DNA from: Obelidium mucronatum
Taxonomy: Eukaryota > Chytridiomycota > Chytridiomycetes > Chytridiales > Chytriomycetaceae
Direction of reading: 5' to 3'
Assembly (NCBI GenBank): GCA_025765595.1
Contig: JAIVFH010000071.1
Coordinates: 115,368 to 179,367 of the forward strand
Length of the DNA stretch: 64,000 nucleotides
Position 1 is the first letter of the stretch. Every line of letters starts with the position of its first letter. Of this stretch, positions 1 through 14,444 are shown piece after piece. The notes beneath the pieces were generated by a model. That model saw only the letters and a program-made list of their open reading frames with translations. It was not told where the DNA came from and searched no databases. Made by a program: the position numbers and the translations under genes.

Positions 1-2717
<2,717 letters not shown>

Positions 2718-2896
2718 ACAATTACTAGTTGTTTTTGTTAACAGAAATAAACGATTTTGATGTATATAGCCAGATGGAAATAGACAAAATCTCTGATATC
2801 TAACACTTCTTGCTTTATCAAACAGTTGACGTCCTTTCGAATAATAGTCAGACCGTTTATTGGACGCCTTACGAATGGTAGTCAAACCGTTTCATA

Positions 2897-4020
2897 TCAA
2901 TCAACATTCACAATGATTTTTCCCATGGACGCGTTGCTTTCTAAATAACGATGTGCTTCTTGAATATTGTGCCAAGAAAACTCTCGGTCGATCACTGAGC
3001 AAAGTGTCTTGGTACCATTGAACCAAGGAATAAATACGTTTTCTTCCACTTGATTCTTGAGGTCTCGAATATAAGGGAGATCTCTTGAGCGCAGGGTGCT
3101 TCCTCTGATTGTAAGTCTTTTGCGGAGAATGGAAGCGATATTTGACTCCTTGATGACGGGGCCACTCAAGAAAGCAAGCATCACCATGCGTCCATCCAGA
3201 GCAAGACTGGCCAAGTTTCCATTCCAGTGTGTGGCTCCAACAAAGTCAACAAGGACATCAACTCCTTTTCCATCTGTCGCGCTTTCCACTTCCTTTGGCC
3301 AGTCTTGAGTTTTGTAGTTGAAGGCATGTGTTGCGCCTAAACCTTGGCAGTATTCCTTTTTTTCGTCAGAGCCCACAGTCACAATGACATTCTTTGCTCC
3401 GAAAGCCTTGGCCAATTGAACCGCCGCCGACCCCACACCTGACGCGCCGGCATGAATCAACACATTATCACCCTTTTTGATATCGCAGTTGAGTTTGAGG
3501 GCTTGGAATGCAGTGAACCAGACCTAATACAAACATCGTGTGGTAGTTCAGCTTCGACATAAACAGAAACACACAAACAAACAAACAAACAAACCTCAGG
3601 CAGCGAAGCAGCCACTGCAAAGCTGATATTGTCAGGGATACGCATAGCTACTTGCTTATCCACTACAACATACTCGGCATAGGCACCCCCGTAAATCAAA
3701 CCAAAGACGCGATCGCCCGTGGCCCATTTATCCTTCTTCTGCTCCTCCTCCTCCTCCTCCTCCTCCTCCTCCTCGTTTCCCGCAGAACCACTCCCACCAA
3801 CAGCTTCAACAGTTCCCGCAAACTCAACCCCCAGAATGTCTTGCGGGGCACCGGCTGGAGCCGGATAGGCACCGTTCCGTTGACTAATGTCCATCCGGTT
3901 CAAGCCAAAGCTGGCGACTTTCACAAGCAGCTGCGATGCGGATGGAGCTGGCTTTGGTACAGAGTTTCTGAGGACAAGAACGGAGGAATCACCAGGTGTT
4001 GAAACGACAATGGCCTGCAT
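2897..4020 (-). CDS. zinc-type alcohol dehydrogenase / quinone oxidoreductase family protein
   Basis: This is an MDR-superfamily NAD(P)H-dependent reductase of the quinone oxidoreductase branch; the substrate cannot be told. Exons are 3595-4020 and 3523 down to 2897 around a 71-bp intron, giving 350 residues. The N-terminal GroES-like half has GLNRMDISQRNGAYP and LGVEFAGTVEAVG. The Rossmann half has the nucleotide-binding HAGASGVGSAAVQLAKA, and there is no structural-zinc cysteine cluster, as in quinone reductases. An oddity is a run of 11 glutamates, encoded by a (CTC)n tract at 3741-3774, inserted between GGSGSAGN and QKKDKWATGDRV, in a loop where relatives have a short turn. It converges with beta-tubulin. 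Confidence 0.9.
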
Positions 4021-4385
4021 TACTATTTTCCAAAACTGTTTTTTTTTGTTTGTTTTGATTTGAAATTAAGCTCTCGTCGCTTCAATGCCTTAAAAATTGA
4101 AAAGCAGCCGTACGTTCACTTTGTAACATTCTAACTTTGAAGTCTTCACGTCATTGTCTGACAGATTTGCCTCAGGACTCTTCATTCGTTGTGAATACAA
4201 CTTGTACAACTATTGATTTAAAAAAAAACTGCGCTTTTTTTTTCACTGAGAGTGAAATCTGATATTGCCTGAATTCGTCAAGTTGGTCGCGGAAGAAGAC
4301 GCGTTCAAGGAGCTTTTGCACCTGTTGCAGTATTGAATTCCTCAAGCTTTTCTCTGGTAAATAAAATCTCTGAATCGATTGAATA
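4021..4385. other. intergenic, divergent promoter region
   Basis: This 365-bp gap lies between the reductase start (minus) and the SCAPER start (plus), so it should hold both promoters. It contains poly-A/T runs. A short open stretch without a start codon at about 4262-4336 reads LPEFVKLVAEEDAFKELLHL and then stops. It may be an untranslated or alternative 5' exon, but nothing supports a separate gene. Confidence 0.4.
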
Positions 4386-7300
4386 ATGATTCGTGAACAC
4401 CGCGTCGACTGGTGGGGCCAACTTCTTTCTTTCCTTTCTTCTTTCTTTGCTTCTCGCTGACGCGCGCGCTGCGCAGGTCGTTCCAGGGCGGGCCCGTGCT
4501 TCGCGACGACGGCTGGACGCTGATCCAGAGCGGGCGCCGCACGCAGCGGGACAGGGCCAGGGCCGCCCGCCCGCAGAAGCTGCCGCCGCAGCGGGCGCGC
4601 GCTGCTTCGCCGTCGCCCGAGAAGCCCACCCCAACTACAGCAACTACATCAACTACATCAACTACAACAGCCACAACAACAACAGCCCGCCAGACACTTG
4701 CGCAGAACACATCCACAGCTGCCCGCCGCAAATCATACTCAGAGGTGGTCACCGATGCAAAGTCGCCTGTCGGAGCTGGACTGTCGGCCAACCAATCTAT
4801 TCCTTCGCCGCATTCTATTTGGACCCAACTGGATAACACCACTTCGGGCTTCTTTTCGTCGGCCTCACTGTATAATCCGGATTTTACTCCAGAATCACAT
4901 CAACTTTTTAGCCCCAATGAAAACCTCTATGGAACTTCAATGTCAAACTTGGAGTCTTTTGCGTTCGTGATTTTCGAAAGGTTTCTGACGTGCCTGAATG
5001 CCAGAAGCAGAAATCTCACCCTTCAACGTTTTATTTGATAGGAGTCTGAATGAGGTTTTGGTTGAATGCAAGCTCCAACGCTCATCGGACCTTCAACCAA
5101 AAGTAAAGGCTCTTTTGCAAGATGCCCTCGCAACACTCGACGAAGTATTCACTTTTTTTCAGATTACAAGCTACCAGATTCTTAAAGAGATTAAAATAGA
5201 TTGAGAAGTCTTCCTTACCGTGTTCTTTGAGTGCATCGGTCCGGAATCATCTGTGGAACTCGACATCGAGCTTGGGACTGAACGAATTCGATTCAGATGG
5301 CAGCCTACCCACTGCTTTTGATAAAATTGTTCTTTTATCAAAGACCCAACACTATGGCTTCAACAGCCAGGTATTCTTTCGGGCAAATCAAACTCGAATC
5401 TTTAACGTTAACGTTATTTAGGCCGACTCTTCAGATGAAAACCTTCCAGTGTGGGATAGATCCGTCCCTTTAAGCACACGCCTTCCTCTAACGTATCCAT
5501 CAAACGAACTCCCTTTGAGGCTTTTGTCTCCGTTTTCACGAAAGTCTGTGACCATTGATGCTCTTGAGCTGAAGCAGGTATTTCGTTTCCAGATTATTTC
5601 GCCACAATCATAGTTTTGACGCGTATGAACAAAGTTGAAGGCACGGCGACTTCGTGAAAGCTTTCTGCAAGATCGCACTATTAAATTAAAGCACAAGGCT
5701 GGCAAGGTGGTGTTTTTATTTATTTATTTATTTTTGTTTTCAGCACAATTTTTTTTTTTAAACAAATGACTGAACTTCCAACAAATGTTCTGTTTGTAGA
5801 TCTTGACAGTTCGGTTGAACCAACAAGAGCAAACGAATCAATTAAAAGAAAGCATTAAAGGGAAACAAGCTAAAGCCGAGAAGGTTTTGTTTGTCCTTTT
5901 CTATTTGCCTTGTCTGTGTATATGTCTGATTTATCTGGGATTGCAGCAACGTGATTTATTCATTAAAGGAATCCAAGAAAAAGCGAAAGAAGAGAAACAA
6001 AAAAGCGAAGAAATCGCACTCATATCAGCGCTAAAGTATAGCCTCATTTTTTTTTTTCCTTTTCGTGCATCCTTAAACCGTCTAATCTCTCTCTACTTCA
6101 GTTTTGAAAACAAAAAAATTGAAGTCGCCCAAAGACATTTAGATTCAGAGGCTCGATTACAAGAATTGGAAGAAGAGAGGCTTCGAAAGCTTGCAGAAGT
6201 TGCTGCACTGCAAGAAGCTGCAATTGAACGTCGGCGTCTGCAAGAGGTTGAACGGCAAACAAAGTTGCTTAGAGAAGAAGAACGCAGGAAAGAGATGGAA
6301 GCAAGAAGAGAGTTGGAGCGCCAGGAGTGTATTGCTTTTAAAGAGGCAGCGCGACTTGCAAAGGTTTATTTTTTTTTCTGTTGGAAGTTTGAACTTGGGA
6401 CTAAATTCTCGTTTTACCTTTATAGTGCCAACGCATAACTCAGTTAAAAATCATGAAAGAAAACGAAATCAATGCAATGGTATGTCTTGACATCTGTTTT
6501 TAAAACGAATGTTCGTAACCTTTTTATAAAAAATAGCGCCAAGAGCTGAGCAAGAATTTCCAAAACAAACTAGAAAAGTGGACAACTCGATACACTGAGT
6601 TTCTTCAAAAAAAGAAGGAGCGCGCCGCTCAGGCAAATTTGAATGCAAAGGCAGTGGCTGCGAATGCCAAACGGACTATTCCATCCAGTGAATCAATCAA
6701 TAATTTACTTCTAGTTTCTATGGACGATGGTTTGTTGATGTCATCCATGATTGATCATATTGATGCTGATTATTGTCTTGTAGCAGAGAGACGGCCAAGT
6801 CGCGGACAAGCTGTTCAACGCCGCATTAAAAAACTGAAGAAGGTGAATTAAACTTGTTGCTGTCGGGTACAAAAAAAAATACTGACGTTTGAATGAAGCG
6901 GCTGCGGGAGGCCAGCCTCAATTACTCTTTTATTCCATCTTCAGCGTGCTTGCCTGCACTGTCTCATTCCATGCAATCTGTAATTTTAAAGCTACAAAAG
7001 CTTCTTGGCGGGGGGAATTTAGCGGAGAATGGGGCCTCTCTTGACACTTCGCTGAAAGCAATGATCGGAGAGCTAGGGGCTTCGGATCTCAGTGTTTTAG
7101 AGTCCTTCTGCAACAATGGAGGGGTTGCAAATTTATTTAATGTTTTAGTGTTGTTGGACGATGATGGGAACTTGATTTTGCCTACAAGGTTTGGCCACAT
7201 CCAAAGGCATTCGAGTATTCACTCTATTTTACTTCCGTCGTTGCAGAACTCTGCAAATGATTGTCAAGGTTCTATGTTTATTATGCCAGTCTGGAGTCAA

Positions 7301-8510
7301 CAAGGAGTATCTGATGCTTTCCATGGACGTGTGCATTGAGGAACTTGCCGAATTGACTGCTCGAGTCTTGTCCATGCAGGATTACAGCAATATTGACTGG
7401 CTTCACTTGTCGTCTGGCCTTCTTGAGCTTCTTCTTTCCCTTTTTACGTATTTGCCGGATGATTCTTCAATTTTGCGAAAAGCCAAAATTGATTTCCTTA
7501 GGTGATTTATTTTCCGCCCCCTCGTCTTTAACTTATGTTTGTTTTCTTCAGTTACGTTTTATCTATCGATCTTGTTGGATTTATGTGCAGGTTGTTTGCC
7601 ATCGTTTGTGGCCCTGTGACCAATTTCGAAGATCCTTTATTCTCGATTCTGTTAAATTCTTTTAATTTTATTGACGTGACCATTCGAATTCAGTTGAGTG
7701 TGTTGTTGTTTTTTTTTTTGTGCAACTTATGGATGTCCGTGTTTGTGGTTTTTAGGAAACTAGATGGTTCATTGTCGTCACTTGTACATGATGTGTTTCT
7801 TCAAGCAGATACAGCCTCGATTTTAACAATGCTGGTATCTCTAGTTCTTCATAATGGATTGACTTCAAGAACTGCAGCGTTGGAGCCGTCCTCTCTGCAA
7901 ACATTGGTTATTTCAATGACGGGTCTTCGAATTTTGAATTCTCTCTGTTCGTTGGATCTTTTGACTATGCAGGTAAGAATGCTTGAAGCTCAGTCCCCCT
8001 GCTAGACCTAAATCGCGGTTATTTTTTTTTTCCCTTCAAATCATTTTTTAGACTCTCTTGGCATCAGATGGCCTCCAACCACAATTTTTCCACTTGCTAG
8101 TGTTTTGGTTATGTTACTTTCTTCAATGGAACACCAGCAGTCCTCATCATCAACCACACGACCAACTATGTTCCAAACTCTTGCACGAACTCTTGATTCT
8201 ACTGGGAAATTCATGTATTGGTAACCAGGCAAACCAGTCGCTTCTCAGATTCGGCCAAGGCTTCATTTTATTCAAGATGGTTCTTGCATTGCCATTTGAA
8301 TATTTCTGTGATTCGGAATTACAGGCTGTATTGTTTCCTACTTTGATTGCCGCTTGCGCGGGGTGTCCTCTCAATTTGTCTGCGTTGAAGGAGGAATTGG
8401 ATGTTGATGTGTTGATGGATTGGTGGAACAAGGAAAAAATGAATTGTGGGGCTTTGCAAAAGTTGGGATTTTGTTTTCCGGGAGGGTTTTGGAGTAAGGC
8501 TGGTTTATAG
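4386..8510 (+). CDS. SCAPER-like protein (S-phase cyclin A-associated protein in the ER)
   Basis: This is a homologue of SCAPER, a large coiled-coil protein of the ER/cytosol linked in animals to cyclin A binding and ribosome-associated mRNA decay. It has about a dozen short exons. The first is inferred as 4386-4411 (MIREHRVDW), joined by a 65-bp intron to an exon at 4477 that carries DDGWTLIQSGR, matching the GWETVQ motif of animal SCAPER. Exons around 5940-6360 encode the charged coiled coil (QRDLFIKGIQEKAKEEKQKS, then NKKIEVAQRHLDSEARLQEL). The C-terminal helical region includes LHELLILLG and ALPFEYFCDSELQAVLFPTL, closely matching human LPFQYFSDPRLIKVLFPSL. The matrin-type zinc finger of animal SCAPER was not found. 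Exons between 5000 and 5700 are the least certain. Confidence 0.85.
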
Positions 8511-10844
8511 AAAGAGAGAGAGAGTGTGTGTGTGTGTGAGAAAAACAAAAGAACTTATAAATAATAATAATAATAATATTTTTTTTTTTTGGAAAATGCA
8601 ATAACAACGTGTACTTTCATGAACTGGTTCTTGTGGAACACAAGGTGTTTATGTAATAAAACTTTGATAAAGATGTTGTTGAAGTGATTGATTGATGAAG
8701 CACACACCTGGTAATTTGGAACACAAAAGTGTTATCCTATCGAAACTGGTTTCCAATTTGCGCTGTTTTTCCGAAATGTTGGGTAACGCCCTTAGAGGGC
8801 ATGTTCATTATGGAGCTTCCAAAACTCATGGAAGCCCACGTGCCTTAGTGGTGTTGGTCAAACATTTTTGTGGGTGGCATGCCAAGTCCCTTTAGATTGG
8901 CCTATTGGAACAATATTGTCAACTTCCTCTTTGATGATGACTGTATTCATGCTTTTCAAGAGTTTTGTTCTTTCTTTGCACAGTTTCAGGTTCTTTCTGT
9001 AGCATCTTGTTTCCAGATGGAAGTATCACTCTCTTGGACCTTTCTTGGCCAATTCCATACAGGACTTGCAAGTGACTTAGTTGAGTCCTGAGCTATTGTT
9101 GGTTTGTTTTCTTGTTGTCCTGATGTTTGGCACTCCTCCTTTTCACATAGATCCTTCAGTCTTAGGCATTCTTTGTTGAATGAGTGCATCTAGGTATAGA
9201 GGAAAAAGGCCTTTTGTTCTACAAGATGGCTGAAATGCTTGAGCTCAAATAGCTGAAGGGTGGTATTGCCTCAAGAACCACATAAAGTTGATTTGCTCAT
9301 TTGTTATTCAACCCAGAAGTAATAATGAAATCTACAATATGTGTTAGCGGGAAGAAAAAAGTGAGAAAAGACCAAAGAAGACATAGGGGCAACCTTTCTA
9401 GAAACCAACAAGAAAACCCCACCAAACACCAGAAACGGCAAGGGCATCAAGCACACTAGACAGAGGAATGATGGAATGGACAACAAGTCAGGAAGACAGC
9501 GACCTGGAAAAATGGAAGGATCTCAGCCAAAGACCCCAGGACCAAGACAAGCAAGCAAGACACAAGACGGAGGAAGGGAGGCCAGATGGCACTCTTTTCC
9601 CCATAGGGGTTTTTAATAAGGCCCGGGCCATCTGATGGTGGTAGTTTCTGGTGAGCTTGGGGATGGGAGGGGGAATTGGGAGCTGGGGAAGAAGTTGGAA
9701 AATTCAGTCTGCTACCTGCGCAAGGCTGGAGGGTTTGCTCTGTGGCAAGGTTGGAAACAGCAGCGTGGTTATTATGCCAAGTCTCCGTTAGAGGAATTTG
9801 TCATCATTTGTCATTCTGATTTATAATCAGTGAATTCTTTCTTACTTAATGTATTATTCCTTATCATTCTTGATTTTAATGTTTCTTATTCCTGTTATGA
9901 TGTCTTTGGTATTTTGCAAGTTTCCTTTCAATTATATCTGTTATCTGTATTTCTTATCTTTGGTTGGAAACTTGCTTAAATAGCAAGGTGTTTCCCTGGA
10001 GTTTAGAATTGTGTGGATACTGCTGTTCCACGGAATACTGTCGACAAAACAGGAACCAGAGGAGCTACAGCCTCCAAACTCAGGGAGCAGCTAGCCACTT
10101 TGACTGGAGCACTTGAAAAAGACTGTTTCCAAGAGGGAAAGGATTGGAACAGAAGTCGGTTGTAGCTACTAACCTCTGTCTACGGGTCCCAAACATGCCA
10201 GGACTTCACAGCTAGAATTGCAGAAGCTTTCATTGCTGTTTAGAGCATAGCTTGGGAGCCTGGCGAGACTATTGGAGCAGATGGTCCAGAATCGTGTGGA
10301 TACTGCTGTTCCACCGCACACTGTCAACAAAACAGGAACCAGAGGAGCTGGGGAGACTATTGGAGCAGACAGTCCAGAATCCTGTGGATACTACCTTCTA
10401 CAATTTTCTTCAGCCTATTCTCACTAGAGAATCAGTCAGGTTTGGCATTTGTAACTTACTCCAAAAAATCCATGCAAAAAGTCCGTATGCCTGCTTTTGG
10501 ATGCTCCAACCAACGCCTCATCATCTCGAGCAGAAGAGTCCATTTGCAAATCATGAAGGAGAAGACACACAATTAGAAGCATTGATCAGAACTTGATTGG
10601 CTTCCATCATCAAGGAGAAGACACGCAATCTCGGCATGTCCAAAAGAAAGTGGCATCAACCATTGAGTGATTTCCTTTGCTGCTTGGATCTGCTCTCCCA
10701 TCTTCCAACAATCTTTTTACGACACATGCAAATGGCGTCGTCTGGCAAGAAGTGTGATTTGAGCTAATAGGAATACCTTTTTTGCCGGAACAGCACATGA
10801 AGCATCTTGACCCATCTAAAACAGCTTCCAAGATCTCTTGAGGG
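8511..10844. other. 2.3-kb gene-poor stretch
   Basis: No convincing gene was seen. The first 120 bp hold GA/TG microsatellites, an (AAT)n run and probable SCAPER 3' end signals (AATAAA near 8657). From about 8700 there are only short frames with many stops and no recognisable domain. The base composition and the internal repeats near 10,000-10,400 look like decayed repetitive DNA, perhaps an old retroelement, but no protein motif supports a class. Confidence 0.4.
10003..10392 (+). repeat. imperfect internal direct repeats
   Basis: A unit containing TGTGGATACTGCTGTTCCAC and AAACAGGAACCAGAGGAGCT occurs at about 10011-10068 and again at 10295-10350. A related piece, GAGACTATTGGAGCAGA plus GTCCAGAATC, occurs at about 10263 and 10353. 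Together they make a degenerate repeat block in otherwise non-coding DNA. Confidence 0.6.
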
Positions 10845-12185
10845 ATGCTGAAACACATACGCTTTTTGATTATATTTATTGTTATCTGCTGCTCTGTTGA
10901 AACCATGACCAACAAGTTCGATGTGTTGCATGATAGAGTCTTTGCCGGTCTTGATAAAACTCCATCCGGCAGGGAAAGGCATACCCGACAATTAGCGCAG
11001 CTGGTAGAGGCCGCGAATGATCGCACAAACTTCAGTCAATTCTTGTATGACGATCCCAACATGATTCGTGCCGTACAAGAACTTGTCCCACCCTTGACAA
11101 TAGAGAACGAATCATACTGGGCTGAAGGCGTGGCCAGCGCCTTATGGGACCTGGAAGCGTATCAACAGCCTGAACAACACTCTCTCCTCGCTATCCTGAC
11201 CTGTGCATTACCTGTGATTGAATCATTGCCTCATGGATACACTCAGTTATCTCAAATCGCCTCCCGAAGCCACATTGAGTTGTGGGGAAGAGTTGCTGGA
11301 ATCCTCACGTCGAGAATCTTGGTGGATGTTGGACCAGGAGATGGGAAATACCGTGGAACTATGGTTGAGGATCTTGAGGATGAGCAAGTCGGCGCTGGCG
11401 CTTTCTTTCTTGCTACTCTTGTGGATACTCTCACTGCAAAGAACGCATTCCCTCCAGCTGCCGAGGCTGAGAATGGCATGTTTTTCAAGAACTCTGAATG
11501 GTTAGGGTCTTGGGGAGCTTTCATGCGAGGCTGGTTTCGCGAGTGTGGAAACAGGTTGGGCGATGACAATTTGGTTCGACTCCTCATTGCTTCAATTACG
11601 CCTGAAGTCTACCCAGAGAGTGAAAGCTATCCAATACCAGCAAAATCAACGAACTGGGCACTTATTGCGGCATGGACGCAGTCATCTTCCCAGATCGACA
11701 GGCTTCGTGATATTCTCCCACACCTCGTTCAGCGCGCAACTGAACACTTTGCGAACCCGTCTCTTGCAGATCCAGCTGTATTTTCTGTAGTCCACTCAAT
11801 TGCAGTCGGGGTGTTGAACCAAACTCCAGACAGGCAAAGCTTCTTGGACGAAAACTTACATGTGATAGTTTCTTCACTTGGCGAAGATGTATCGCCTTTT
11901 GACACAGGAAGACTCGTGGCCACTGTCTGGAGAGACCTCAAGGATAACTTTTGTCATGAATTCCCCATTGCTCTTGAAGCCGACTTTCCAAAGGACCTGG
12001 ATTCTGATTTGTATGAACGTGTGTCATTTGACTTGTTCACTATTGTATGCATTGGAATGGACGAATTCGGTTGGAAAGATGATATCGAGAAGGGATTCGA
12101 GTTTAGAAGGGGGTTGTGTGATGTTTGGGGCGAGTGGACAAGAAAGTTGGTTGATGACAAGTGGGAAGAATGCTTGCTTGCTTGA
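10845..12185 (+). CDS. hypothetical alpha-helical protein
   Basis: A single uninterrupted frame of 446 codons. I do not recognise the family. After a short hydrophobic N-terminus (IRFLIIFIVICC, possible signal sequence) the protein looks like a soluble helical-repeat (HEAT/ARM-like) fold, rich in L, A and acidic residues, with segments such as LPHLVQRATEHFANPSLAD and ESESYPIPAKSTNWALIAAW. An alternative start at 10905 (MTNKFDVLHD) would remove the hydrophobic stretch and is equally plausible, because the DNA just upstream is repeat-like. It is convergent with the gene at 12600-13622 across the hairpin array. The length and codon use say it is real; the function is unknown. Confidence 0.7.
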   Translation: MLKHIRFLIIFIVICCSVETMTNKFDVLHDRVFAGLDKTPSGRERHTRQLAQLVEAANDRTNFSQFLYDDPNMIRAVQELVPPLTIENESYWAEGVASALWDLEAYQQPEQHSLLAILTCALPVIESLPHGYTQLSQIASRSHIELWGRVAGILTSRILVDVGPGDGKYRGTMVEDLEDEQVGAGAFFLATLVDTLTAKNAFPPAAEAENGMFFKNSEWLGSWGAFMRGWFRECGNRLGDDNLVRLLIASITPEVYPESESYPIPAKSTNWALIAAWTQSSSQIDRLRDILPHLVQRATEHFANPSLADPAVFSVVHSIAVGVLNQTPDRQSFLDENLHVIVSSLGEDVSPFDTGRLVATVWRDLKDNFCHEFPIALEADFPKDLDSDLYERVSFDLFTIVCIGMDEFGWKDDIEKGFEFRRGLCDVWGEWTRKLVDDKWEECLLA

Positions 12186-12206
12186 AGATGCATGATTCTT
12201 ATATGC

Positions 12207-12592
12207 CTTCGGCGGAAGAGAACGAAAAAGAAAAAGAAAAAAGAATACATCGCCTGCGGCGATATGTCATCGCCTACGGCGATATGGACCGCCTTCGGCG
12301 GTAGAGATCCGCCTTCGGCGAAATGAAAAAGAAAAAACAATACATTGCCTGCGGCGATATGGACAGAAGAAATCCAAGGAATCAAATAGAAAAAACAATA
12401 CATCGCCTTCGGCGATATGGACCGCCTTCGGCGGAAGAGATCCGCCTTCGGCGAAAGAGAACGAAATGAAAAAAAAAAAAAAAAAAAAGTACATCGCCTA
12501 CGGCGATATGTCATCGCCTGCGGCGATATGTCATCGCCTACGGCGATATGTCATCGCCTGCGGCGATATGTACATCGCCTTCGGCGATATAG
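12207..12592. repeat. array of 14 short perfect hairpins (CGCCTNCGGCG)
   Basis: Fourteen copies of an 11-15 bp palindrome are packed into 386 bp between two convergent genes. The core is CGCC-T(T/A/G)C-GGCG, usually flanked as ATCGCC...GGCGAT or CCGCC...GGCGG. Units are separated by ATGT or GAGAT spacers and by A-rich runs. The middle bases vary (TTC, TGC, TAC) while both stem arms stay complementary. The array lies in the 3' region of both flanking genes. Confidence 0.9.
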
Positions 12593-12599
12593 CAGAAAA

Positions 12600-13622
12600 T
12601 CAACCCCAAAGACCAATTTTATTCCGTGAATAACACTGACTCAACTCCAACTCCAACAGCTTTTCCAACGCAGCAGTAAAGCTATCAGCAAAAAACGACA
12701 AATTTGAGACCAAGAAATCATCATCCATCTTCAAACTTGCACCATTGCGGGCAAAATCGCAATAACAGTGACCAAATGTATTGCTTCCATGAGTGCAATC
12801 AACGTAAAACCTTACGAGAAACTCTGACAAGTGGATACCAATCTTGATTCTCGTCAGGAATTCAAAGAAGGAAAAAAGAAGGAAAGGAAAAGAAGAAGAA
12901 AAAGAGGGGTAATATGCAAGAAAACGAAACAAACTCACCCCCATAAAAGGAACAAGATACTTTCGACTCGTGTCGAGCCTTTCCCGTGTCCACGAACCAA
13001 TTGTTTCAAAACAGTCATTAAACTCGAGAGATAGTTTTGGCCGGCCGTCGGGGTCGTCTTGTGCGGCAATCGGAGAGAATATGGAGGTGGGAAACACAGA
13101 CGAGTCATCTTCAATGGGCAGCAATGAATCAAAGACGGATTGAAGCGACAGACGAAACAGCTTGAAAAAGACGGCAATGTCAAAGGGCAGAATCGCAGGC
13201 TTGCACCCCGGCGGCGTGCTTGGCGCGGGCAGCACGCTCTCGCGCTGGATGCGGGCGGCGACGTCGTTGACGGACGGAGCGTGGGCGCGCGTGCTGGCGG
13301 CGGCGGCGGCAGCGGGGCGGCGCGCGTAGCACTCGCTGGGCAGGCGGCGCAGCGCGTCGACGGCCGTCAGCTGGCGCAGCAGCACGCGGCGTGCGACGGC
13401 GACCACGTGGCTCGGCGACTTGGTGTTCAGCGACTGCGACAGCGACAGCGGCAGCGCGTGCGGCCGCTGCGCAACGGCGCGGAACAGCACCACGCTAGCC
13501 TGCGCGTGCAGCGTCCGCGAGCATGCCGCCGCAGCCACGAACGCGCGGAAGTCGTCGGCGAGCACAAACCCCAGGATCGCGTACACCACGGGGCCCTGCG
13601 GCAGGCTGCTGAATGATGCCAT
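12600..13622 (-). CDS. hypothetical protein, F-box-like N-terminus
   Basis: Two exons (12939-13622 and 12600-12842) flank a 96-bp pyrimidine-rich intron that ends CTGACGAGAATCAAG, giving about 308 residues. The first 60 residues (LPQGPVVYAILGFV, DDFRAFVAAAACSRTLHAQA) have the spacing of an F-box helix bundle, but the match is weak. The middle is alanine-rich and encoded by GC-rich DNA (13,200-13,600), unlike the AT-rich second exon. The C-terminal part has no recognised domain. If the F-box is real, the protein would be an SCF substrate adaptor; treat this as a guess. Confidence 0.6.
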   Translation of the reverse strand: MASFSSLPQGPVVYAILGFVLADDFRAFVAAAACSRTLHAQASVVLFRAVAQRPHALPLSLSQSLNTKSPSHVVAVARRVLLRQLTAVDALRRLPSECYARRPAAAAAASTRAHAPSVNDVAARIQRESVLPAPSTPPGCKPAILPFDIAVFFKLFRLSLQSVFDSLLPIEDDSSVFPTSIFSPIAAQDDPDGRPKLSLEFNDCFETIGSWTRERLDTSRKYLVPFMGVSLFRFLAYYPSFSSSFPFLLFSFFEFLTRIKIGIHLSEFLVRFYVDCTHGSNTFGHCYCDFARNGASLKMDDDFLVSNLSFFADSFTAALEKLLELELSQCYSRNKIGLWG

Positions 13623-13885
13623 TTCTTTTATTCTTGACTTTAAGTTTTTGATTGTCTTCCCTTACTGATATTCTTGTGCTGTTATTGTATACATGATTGG
13701 AGAATAAAAAAGCTGTTACATAAGACCTTTTTATTTTCAGGGGTCTGTCAAAAACAGTCCACTGCAGACCCCTCTACGAAAAAATAACAGAAATTCAGCC
13801 AATCCTTTCTCAAAAATTTTGATTAAAGAATCTATAATTAATTAATTATTTTTTATTTATTTATTTTATTTTTTGGGGAAATGTT

Positions 13886-14411
13886 TTACAATGAAGTCAC
13901 AATCGCATCCAGCCTTCCAATCACCCCACGGATCTTCCACAGCACAACCGTACTTCCAAGCGCCAGCAACATGCACAACGCTATCGAAAGTATCATGATC
14001 GACAACACTGCAATATTGCGTCCAGTGAAACTCCCACCGCCATCGCTGCCACCGCGAGAGGATTGAAAAACTACTCGCTTGAGCCTTGAATTCTTGGAAT
14101 GCTCCTCTGCAGCAGCAGCAGACGTGTCTCCCACAACAGAAGACGATGAATTGATTGCATCATTGCTGTTACCGTTATTGTTATTGTTGCTATTCCTGTT
14201 GTTGTTTTCAAACGCTTCACTATTCGCTTTCGAAAGAGGTGACATTGTCAAGGTATCGTCGAAATTCATTGAATCAAAGTGATTGCTGCTGTTGTTATTG
14301 CTATTGTCTTCAAGTAGTAGCGACGATTCTCGATGCCGCGTTATGAGGTATTCCATATTCCGTAACGCATTCTCTCGATTAATGAATGATGTGAAAAAGT
14401 ACTAATTAATT

Positions 14412-14444
<33 letters not shown>

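Noticed and set aside
4412..4476. GTG-started membrane-like N-terminus (FFPFFFLCFSL) for the SCAPER gene
   Set aside because: This stretch is a good 65-bp intron (GTGGGG donor, pyrimidine tract, CTGAC branch, GCAG acceptor) joining MIREHRVDW in phase to the next exon.
8692..9200. Possible copia/gypsy retroelement in the gene-poor stretch
   Set aside because: No protease, integrase or reverse transcriptase motif could be read in any frame; only weak protein-like stretches with many stops.
10610..11026. 138-codon minus-strand frame
   Set aside because: It overlaps the stronger 446-codon plus-strand gene and repeat-like DNA; no motif.
12207..12592. CRISPR array
   Set aside because: The units are 11-15 bp palindromes with short, irregular, A-rich spacers, in a spliced eukaryotic genome with no cas genes.
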